Positions 1 through 7,178 of a stretch of 23,319 bases of DNA are shown piece after piece (position 1 is the first letter of the stretch; every line of letters starts with the position of its first letter). This DNA comes from Priapulus caudatus (lineage: Eukaryota > Priapulida > Priapulimorpha > Priapulimorphida > Priapulidae). The stretch lies in assembly GCF_000485595.1 (NCBI RefSeq), contig NW_014577324.1, positions 308,403-331,721 of the forward strand, read 5' to 3'. The translations under genes and the position numbers were made by a program. The notes under the pieces were generated by a model. That model was not told where the DNA came from and searched no databases. It saw only the letters and a program-made list of their open reading frames with translations.

Positions 1-400
1 TGGCTAACATGCTTTGTGCCGATGCCGGCGTGGCGCCCCCTAATGAAACTATCGGGTCGGCGGACCCCTCGCGTGGTGGTATCTGCATTTGTGCGAGCGG
101 CCGTTGGATCAGCGTGAGCATGGCGCCTCCTATGAACATCGTACTATTGGTGGTACCCCTTGGTGGTAGGTACTGCTTTGTGTCGGGCCGATGTTAGGCA
201 TGAAGAATAATGTATGGCGCCCCTTATGACGCGCATGGACGAACTAGTCAGGGTTTGGCAACCCCTCATGTTACGGTTACTGCTATGTTTGTGTGCGATC
301 GCGGCACGTGGTTGCTGGTGGCAGCCCTATGAACTCGTTGCGTAGATATGCGCCCTATCTGGGTGATAGCTGCTTTGTGTGCGACGCCGAATAGTCTCAG
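1..400. repeat. Degenerate tandem repeat, about 80-110 bp unit
   Basis: A motif close to CTGCTTTGTGTGCGA recurs near positions 9, 89, 173, 282 and 371. Each copy is followed by a GGCGCCCCCTATGAAC-like block and most by a GGTGGTA-type block. Copies are diverged and unequal in spacing, so this is an old minisatellite rather than a coding exon. Short open frames across it are not conserved from copy to copy. Confidence 0.5.
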
Positions 401-448
401 ATGATAGCTGTTCCTCACCTTGCATTCTCTATGAACATCTAGTTGGCG

Positions 449-493
449 TTGTGTGTGTGTGTGTGTATGTGTGTGTGTGCGTGCGTGTGTGTG

Positions 494-529
<36 letters not shown>

Positions 530-555
530 TGTGTGTGTGCGTGCGTGCGTGTGTG
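449..555. repeat. GT/GTGC microsatellite
   Basis: About 100 bp of almost uninterrupted GT and GTGC steps, directly after the degenerate tandem repeat. It accounts for the open frame rich in Val, Cys and Arg seen here, which is not a gene. Confidence 0.95.
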
Positions 556-640
556 GGGAAAGCGAGAGAGAGAGAATACCCGAGTAATAGAGGCAACACC
601 GCCTATTATATAATATGATACCCCAGTTATTTACTCATGA

Positions 641-656
641 TATATATATATATATA
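641..656. repeat. TA microsatellite
   Basis: Eight TA units within an AT-rich stretch. No gene is visible around it. Confidence 0.85.
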
Positions 657-959
657 ATACTATCTATGTAACTATATAGGATAATAACTATTTATAGAAC
701 CTGTTAGGGCTGGCACTCGTATGACTAACACTAGGGACTGGGACTGTGGGGGTGTGGTTGGCGCGTAATGTTGGCTAATGATAGGAAACCTGTTGATCGT
801 GAACAGTCGCCTCTGCCGCACCACGTGATTAGCTGCAGCAATTATTGATTTGTAGATCACTTGGCGCGGCGCTTTTAGCTCCGCACACGCGGCTTACATC
901 AAAGCTAACATAGCAGACGTATCTGCCTATTATGTATGTTAGGCTACTTCTGCTTATAG

Positions 960-960
<1 letters not shown>

Positions 961-1006
<46 letters not shown>
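961..1006. repeat. TA microsatellite
   Basis: About 23 uninterrupted TA units. The Tyr/Ile run in the minus-strand frame here is a product of this repeat. Confidence 0.95.
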
Positions 1007-1007
<1 letters not shown>

Positions 1008-1101
1008 CATATAATTACCAACAGAATTTATGTATACGGTAACAAAGGAGTCTATCACAAAACGTACTATGTCTCCAAAGAGTTTAAAGAAACATAAGCT
1101 A

Positions 1102-1159
1102 CGATAAGACACGAATACAATAAGACACGAATACGATAAGACACGAATACGATAAGACA
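1102..1159. repeat. 16-bp tandem repeat, about 3.5 copies
   Basis: The unit GATAAGACACGAATAC is repeated head to tail with one substitution in the second copy. It is short and well conserved, so it is probably young. Confidence 0.85.
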
Positions 1160-2781
1160 ATCCTATTGATACATACCACATGGGAGAGCCAGGTTTGGTT
1201 CTGATTTCTATCGGAAAGTTGTGTGTATATATATACCATTTTTCACTGACCACGTGATTTAACTAGGCCCACGAGTTTTGGCAGTGTAGGTTAATTAGTT
1301 TCAGAGGTATGCCTAGCCTTGGTCAGCTTGACCACTGGTCCCTGGTCGTACCGATTGTTTGTAGGCTAATTACTTATTTAAGATGTCGCCTTGCTGCTGT
1401 TTGTAAAGCTAGCAAGGGCTGTCTGGCCTAGCGCCTCTAACGAGGATTGTCCGAGGCGCGTCCCATGCTTGTTAATCACTTTCTTAATCACCTTCTTTCC
1501 AACGCGCGGCGCGGTTCTAACTTATAATAACTTTCGCTTCATTACATATAATATTTGCTATATGGCTGTGCAAAATACTGCGAGCAAGTTTATAATTAGT
1601 GCAAACATGTCACGTGGCAAAATCAATATTAAGATAAAATGGCTGCCGCAATCTGCAGCCAAAGGAAGGTTGAACAAATAGACGATATAGGTTTGGGTTA
1701 ATATCAGGAGTATATTGATAAATATGTTTTCGACTCCTGTTAATATGCCAGGGCTGTTATAACGTTGTAATAGTAAAACACCCAGCATTTGGGTAAGACC
1801 TCTGCAACTGTACCATGTACTGCCTGGATTTATGTATTATATATTATATTTATTATTATTATTTCCAAAGTGGATCACGTCATTAGCCGGTGGCTTCTTG
1901 GTTGACCGTGTCCCAACCTTGGACATATGGATTCATTACAGTGATCCTGTGCTGCCCTCTCTTGCATGAATAAATAATCATTCTTATTATATAGGCTTGA
2001 TAGTAAGTTAAGCTGCCTTCGTGTCAAAGCAAAGTCGTTGGAATGGTTTATTTACGAGTGTGTTCATTATTATTATATTTTTCTATATGCATTGCCTGCC
2101 TCAACCTACCTTGCATAGTCCTCGTATCTATATCTGACGAAGCATTACTGCAAAACACTGCTCTTTAAAACATGGTAAATCATAATTTTATTCTCTACAC
2201 TAAGCTCTGTTTAGCAGTATCTCAATGATATTGTATGCTAGGATATATTTATAGGGAAGATTTGCGGTGTGCACCAGTAGGGTGAACTGACAGTGCCATT
2301 AGGAGCCACCAATGACTACATGTGCGGCTTTACCCCCTAAATAAATGAAAGATAGGAAACAGGATTGAGGCTCCTGACTCGCCTAGAGCTAATAAACGTA
2401 GCTATAATGGGAGGTTGCTTCCTGCGTTTCAGGGGAAACTTGGCACCCGATCAATTCTCGGTAAATCTCATGCAGATTGTGTGTGGTGGTGGGTGGTGGT
2501 GGGGGGGGGGAATCTTCTGCTCAGGATACTGATCATTGACCCTTCACACGTGCTATTATCAATCAGCGCAGTATCTGTGGCGCACGCAACTATGCATTGC
2601 TCGCCCCCATCCGTGCGCTTTGTCCACTGGCATATCGCAAAGAAACTCAAATTCCTGTTGTTAATATGTTGCACTGTTTTTCATCCCTTCTCAATAGCCG
2701 GAAAACATCGTGTTGATGTTTCCCGATTATTGCACATCGTTACAAACTGTGAGCTCATCAGTTGATGCTGTTTATTCACAG
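1160..2781. other. AT-rich stretch without a recognisable gene (probable GALC upstream intron)
   Basis: No reading frame here resembles a protein I know, and no tRNA or rRNA fold is visible. Short AT-rich runs and a G/T run near 2480-2510 are the only structure. The next exon needs an upstream exon ending in two bases of a split codon, predicted to be Trp (TG|G) from alignment with vertebrate GALC. I could not find a convincing exon meeting that requirement, so the preceding exon probably lies before the window. Confidence 0.4.
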
Positions 2782-2954
2782 GACCGACGTGTCTGCGAGC
2801 GTCGACGTTTACATCCCACTAGATGGAGGCACCGTAGCTGTCTTTCTCGCAGTGCGTGTCAGCGGCCGCATGGGATGTGACAGTGGGAGAGCGCTAGGTG
2901 CCTTCTTCTGGGTGTACCCGAAAGACAAAACCTTTCTTCTCACAGCTGACGTTG
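2782..2954 (+). CDS. GALC: Galactocerebrosidase (GALC), third-from-last coding exon
   Basis: This internal exon encodes part of the C-terminal lectin-like domain of lysosomal galactosylceramidase (glycoside hydrolase family 59), which removes galactose from galactosylceramide and related sphingolipids. The frame reads TDVSASVDVYIPLDGG, then VFLAVRVSG, then LGAFFWVYP. This lines up with the vertebrate pattern NLTIKCDVYI, VFIAGRVNKGG, ARGIFFWIF. The exon is bounded by a pyrimidine-rich acceptor ending TTCACAG at 2781 and a donor GTAGGT at 2955. It starts with the third base of a split codon, predicted Trp, and ends one base into the next codon. No start codon is used: the Met codons just upstream at 2762 are intronic. 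The catalytic domain is not in the window. Family assignment rests on the combined match of all three exons. Confidence 0.85.
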
Positions 2955-3431
2955 GTAGGTCCTAAAGTGACCACGCGTTCAATCGATCAGATCGATATCT
3001 TCAGTAAGCTTTCTAGGTTTAGTATACGGACGTACACGCATGCGTTGCACAGTTTTGCACAAATTCTGATCGTTGTTCTGGTCAGTATTGCTTGACTCTG
3101 CAGCCATACAAAGGTTATTCGTCATAGTCGATGGGATTAACAAAGAATGAGAGAAGCTAACGTTGATCAAAGTGACATATCAGTTGTGTGGATCAGAAAG
3201 GTTTCAATCTTACTATCAACTAGAGATGAAGGAAAGGAATGGGATGACAAAAACACGAAAAAACTTTATTTGAACACTCGTGTGCAACCTTCATGATCGT
3301 GCCAATACAGAAATCATTGAAATCTTTCCATACGTCTGTCTCTTCTCTTATCTTCTCTATCTCTCTCTTCTCTTCTCTTGCCAAGATTACGATGCTTATA
3401 ATTTGTGACACGTGGCTCTATCTTGTTTCAG

Positions 3432-3508
3432 CTTTGGTAACTGTAATCGCAGGAGGAACTCTGGAGATGTCATACGATGAATGGCACACCATAAAAGTGC
3501 GCGTTCAG
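3432..3508 (+). CDS. GALC: Galactocerebrosidase (GALC), penultimate coding exon
   Basis: A 77-bp exon completing a split Ala codon (G from 2954 plus CT at 3432-3433), followed by 25 codons reading LVTVIAGGTLEMSYDEWHTI and then KVRVQ. It matches the vertebrate GALC segment ALGRVEVTAKKWYTLTLTI. The conserved core is a beta strand, a short spacer and an invariant Trp followed by His/Tyr-Thr. The acceptor is CTTGTTTCAG ending at 3431 and the donor is CAG|GTAAGC at 3508/3509, both near consensus. It ends in phase 0. Its continuity of phase with both neighbours is strong evidence for a real spliced gene rather than a chance frame. Confidence 0.87.
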
Positions 3509-3621
3509 GTAAGCAGTACAGATGGCATCTTTAGTAGCGGTCACAGGTAGAAATTCAGGTGAGCCACACACGAAAACGCGGGTGCTTAAGTGAAAGCTGA
3601 CTTATACAGGTAGACATTTGT

Positions 3622-3683
3622 AGACACACACACACACGAACGCGAGCATGAGCACACACGCACGCACGCACACACACGCACAC

Positions 3684-3737
<54 letters not shown>

Positions 3738-3757
3738 GCACACACACGCGCACGCAA
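3622..3757. repeat. CA/CACG microsatellite in last GALC intron
   Basis: About 135 bp dominated by CA steps with some CACG variants, between the penultimate and last GALC exons. The His/Thr-rich plus frame and Val/Cys-rich minus frame here are microsatellite translations, not proteins. Confidence 0.95.
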
Positions 3758-3855
3758 AAAACAGGTAAATTGCATCACCGAAAACAACGTGAAATGTTTT
3801 AAATTCTTGCTCAACCCGAATCTTGGATTATAGGGTTCATTGAGGCAGAGGGGCC

Positions 3856-3979
3856 AACTCTACACTCCTGTACCACCCACCTCTACACTCCTGTACCACC
3901 CACCTCTACACTCCTGTACCACCCACCTCTACACTCCTGTACCACCCATCTCTACACTCCTGTACCACCCACCTCTACC
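3856..3979. repeat. 23-bp minisatellite, about 5.4 copies
   Basis: The unit CTCTACACTCCTGTACCACC plus CAC is repeated head to tail with almost no divergence (one C-to-T change in a late copy). It is pyrimidine-rich and ends about 45 bp before the acceptor of the last GALC exon, so copy number could change the distance from branch point to acceptor. Confidence 0.93.
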
Positions 3980-4022
3980 TATAGCTTGCGTGAGCTAACT
4001 GTCACCATCGATTCCTCCGCAG

Positions 4023-4166
4023 GGCAAAGAATTTTTGGCCACCGTAGACGGAAAGACAGCATCCCGCACGAATCTTCCTCCTAATATCCAGCAGGGATTC
4101 GTTGCCATAGGAACCGGAAACTTTGGCATCGCAGAATACGACAATCTTCAGCTGACGTCGCCGTAG
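4023..4166 (+). CDS. GALC: Galactocerebrosidase (GALC), last coding exon and stop
   Basis: The final exon encodes 47 residues and a TAG stop at 4164-4166. It begins GKEFLATVDGK and ends GFVAIGTGNFGIAEYDNLQL followed by TSP. The corresponding vertebrate C-terminus has GWAAIGTHSFEFAQFDNF, so the GxxAIGT, F and DN positions are kept. The loop before this core is shorter than in mammals, which carry extra residues between the first beta strand and the PxNxxxG segment. The acceptor is TCCTCCGCAG ending at 4022, just downstream of a 23-bp minisatellite. The exon is phase 0 at its start and joins exactly to the preceding exon. Confidence 0.9.
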   Translation, partial: GKEFLATVDGKTASRTNLPPNIQQGFVAIGTGNFGIAEYDNLQLTSP

Positions 4167-5051
4167 AATGAATGCCAAACGCAGTGCCTCTGCTAGATGC
4201 ATGGAGAATGTAACCGTGGATCATGGGGTTACATAGCGTAAACTAAACGTTGTGAAGTAACCCCCTGTATTGTTGCAAAAATCTTGATAATTATCTTCTG
4301 TGATATGTTACATTATGTTATTGTTATTAGCTACCGAACGTATTTTCGTAGCATTTGATTTGCTGTATTGTTGTACAAGCTTGACTACTTGTATTATTAC
4401 TGATGGATGAAAATGTGAATGAAGTTACAAATTACTAATATAAGAAGATGGTAATATTCTTGTAATAGGTATGTTATTGTTATTTTTGTTTTGTCTCTTT
4501 TATTTTTTCCTTTTACAACACAACGTGTATTTTATGCTCACGCACGCACGCGTCCACGCACGAGCACATGCACGCACGCACACGTCCATGTGCGCGCACA
4601 CAGACGTGCTCACGAACACTTGCACCCACTAACACGTGCGTGCACACGCGCGCGCGCGTGTGTGTGTGTGCGTACGTGCGTGCGTGCGTGCGTGCGTGTG
4701 TATAAGTATATACGCCTATACGATATCGGTTTGACTTTCCCTAAATTTTGATCACTGGGACGCAGAAATTGACACATGATCACTGGCGCACCCTCGCGGC
4801 GTTAATGAAAGGTCCGCGGCTTCAATTTGGGCATCTGCGTTTGTAACGATGTCCGAGCCCTGGCGAGCTTGTTCGGACAAGTTCGGCTACATCCGTAAAC
4901 TCTTCCAGCTAATACAGCACACATATAGATAAATAAACGTAACCTCTACTGTTGTTTCATGTGCAGATTAAAACATAAGAGTGCAATGCGAGTAAATTTA
5001 TTGGCAAGAATACTCCGCGTTTTCTAAGTGTGGCAATTTTAATATAATAAA
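4167..5051 (+). promoter_or_regulatory. GALC 3' UTR with candidate poly(A) signals
   Basis: AT-rich sequence after the GALC stop. The canonical hexamer AATAAA occurs at 4932-4937, and again at 5046-5051. No closer canonical hexamer was found, so the 3' UTR may be about 0.8 kb long and would then include the alternating purine-pyrimidine tract at about 4540-4700. An earlier variant signal cannot be excluded. Confidence 0.4.
4540..4702. repeat. Mixed CA/CG/GT alternating purine-pyrimidine tract
   Basis: About 160 bp of near-continuous alternation: CACGCACG-type steps first, a CGCGCGCG core near 4647-4657, then GTGTGCGTGC steps. The two halves are roughly complementary, so the tract could fold back as well as adopt left-handed DNA. 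The open frame across it is a translation of this repeat. Confidence 0.85.
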
Positions 5052-5133
5052 CGCAATCGCGTGTAAGCGAAGTCGTTATATAGTTTGACAATTTGTTTGG
5101 TGTATTTCTAAAAAGTTCTGATTTCTATGTCAC

Positions 5134-5265
5134 TACAGTGGCTCCCGTTTTATCGGGACCTTGATAAACGAGCGCATCGCACAAATAACGTTTTTGAAAA
5201 ACAATCCCCATGCACGTTGTTATACGCTCACCACTTAATCGGTACCACCGCTTGATCGGGACCTC
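5134..5265. mobile_element. Possible pogo/Tigger-like transposon end (relic)
   Basis: CAGTGGCTCCCGTTTTATCG at 5136-5155 continues into GGACCTTGATAAACGAGCG, and related blocks TTAATCGGTACC and TTGATCGGGACC follow at about 5235-5265. A CAGT start with repeated 'TATCGGGACC' blocks is reminiscent of Tc1/mariner-pogo termini. I found no partner inverted repeat and no transposase, so at most this is a solo end. Confidence 0.3.
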
Positions 5266-6027
5266 ATTCTTGTGCCATACTTCTACTTTCTCTACTCTAC
5301 TACTATCTTTAACGACTTCTTATGTCTTTTTCATAATTCCACACGAAATTCGACACACGCTGTTAATAACATGCCAACCCCACCGTGTGCAACCACTAAA
5401 AAATTCCTAAGCTAACCCCACTATTGATTTCAGGTAGCACCAGCCGTCGTTACACCTACCAGCAGCCAGAGCAATTCATGTATCGAGAGAGAAACACAGC
5501 ACACAAGCACAGAGAGAAAAAACAAAAAAGTCTTTTCAGGTGGATGGATCGATAGATGGATCGATCGATTGCCAAGCACTTATCCGTGTCATTGTGTCGG
5601 CGACAGTAAAACAGATGGGATGTCTGGCATCGAATAACTTTATCACCGCTGACAACGCAATTCGGAATCAATACACTCCCCAGCCACTTGGCGACGGTCG
5701 GCGTGGACCGGCACCCGTCCGTTTTGCGACCGATCGTTGCTAACGAGGTTTGCCGTATCCGTGCGCGGATTAATGCACGTAGCGTCAGTCTATAGGACGG
5801 TGTCAGGCGGGTATTGGGACCAGGTGCAGTTGCGACGGCATTCCACGCTGCTGAATTGTGTCGATGCGACATTTGATAGTTTGTTCCTAAAAAGAAACGA
5901 CAACAGATGTGAAGTTTGGTGACAAAATGAATGGTGGAGCGTCGGGGAGAGCGTGGTGGAATGTAGATGAGACGGACCGCACTGGAGGAGCGCCAATCGT
6001 TGTGCTGTGAAGCCAGCTTCTAGTTGT
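5266..6027. other. Intergenic stretch, no gene recognised
   Basis: It holds a short GATC/GATG-rich run near 5538-5570 and several open frames of 60-140 codons on both strands, none resembling a known family or showing domain-like composition. I see no promoter or RNA gene. Confidence 0.4.
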
Positions 6028-6800
6028 GAAACCATGCGTTGGTATGTGATGGTGGTAGATTAACCATGCGCTAGTATGTGACGGTAGATTAATTGTAATA
6101 CGTTAGTATGTGATGGTAGATTAATCATGCGCTAGTATGTGATGATAGATTAATCATGCGATAGTATGTGATGATAGATTAATCATGCGCTAGTATGTGA
6201 TGGTAGATTAATCATGCGATAGTATGTGATGGTAGATTAATTGTAATACGTTACTGTGTGATGCTAGATTAACTATGCGCTAGTATGTGATGGTAGATTA
6301 ATTGTAATACGTTTAGTATGTGATGGTGGATAATTGTAATACGTTACTGTGTGATGCTAGATTAACCATGCGCTAGTATGTGATGGTAGATTAACCATGC
6401 GCTAGTATGTGATTGGTAGATTAATTGTAATACTTAAGTGGATGTGATGGGGCGCGCCGGCGGATTAATTGTAATACGTTACTGTGTGATGGTAGATTAA
6501 CCATGTTCTGGTATATCTGATGGTAGATTAACCATGCGTTGGTATCTGATGGTAAGATTAAAAGCATTGCGTGGTATGTGATGCCTGAGTTAATAATGCG
6601 TTGGCTATATATGCGTAAGATTAAAGCATGCCATTGGTATGTGATGCCTGAGTTAATAATGCGTTGGTATATGATGGTAGATTAAAGCATGCGTTGGTAT
6701 CTGATGGTAGATTAAAGCATGCGTTGGTATGTGATGGTGAGTTAATAATGCGTTGGTATGTGATGGTAGATTATCATTAACCATGCGCTGGTATGTGATA
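6028..6800. repeat. 29-32 bp minisatellite array, about 770 bp
   Basis: Roughly 25 copies of a unit built on TATGTGATGGTAGATTAA. Two main variants alternate: one with ACCATGCGCTAG (about 29 bp) and one with ATTGTAATACGTTA (about 32 bp). Later copies change to AAGCATGCGTTGG and TAATAATGCGTTGG. The array ends about 380 bp before the receptor reading frame. Confidence 0.95.
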
Positions 6801-7074
6801 AAAAATGAATAGCGCGTGAATACTCACCTGCAAAAATATTCGCAACGATTTATTAAATTTATAAAGCATCTAAAGCTTGAGACGGGACGTACGGTGCATG
6901 GGTATGTTTTTTTATTCATGCAGCATCTTGTTACATTGTATTTAGAACGTCCGACCGCGACACTGATTAGATGTTGACAACAGACTCTGATTGTCATTCC
7001 GGCACCGTCTGCATTCACGGGGGATCATCCTGGGCTTATATGTTAATTAAACGTTCATCACCGATAAACATGTC

Positions 7075-7135
7075 ACAATAATAATAATAATAATAATAAT
7101 AATATAATAATAATAATAAAATTATTAATAAAAAC
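7075..7135. repeat. AAT microsatellite
   Basis: About 60 bp of ATA/ATT triplets just upstream of the receptor frame. It marks the edge between AT-rich flank and the very GC-rich coding block. Confidence 0.9.
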
Positions 7136-7178
7136 ACTAACAAATATAATATCACTCGTGTGTAGGATTTATGCCTGA

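Noticed and set aside
1102-1159. CRISPR-like array
   Set aside because: The 16-bp units are directly adjacent with no spacers, and the genome is eukaryotic.
2433-2460. Possible small GALC exon between TTTCAG and GTAAAT
   Set aside because: In the phase required by the next exon it does not end in the predicted split Trp codon and shows no match to the conserved segment before the DVYI strand.
5456-5872. 138-codon minus-strand frame
   Set aside because: There is no recognisable domain, hydrophobic pattern or splice context, and the overlapping plus-strand frames are equally open.
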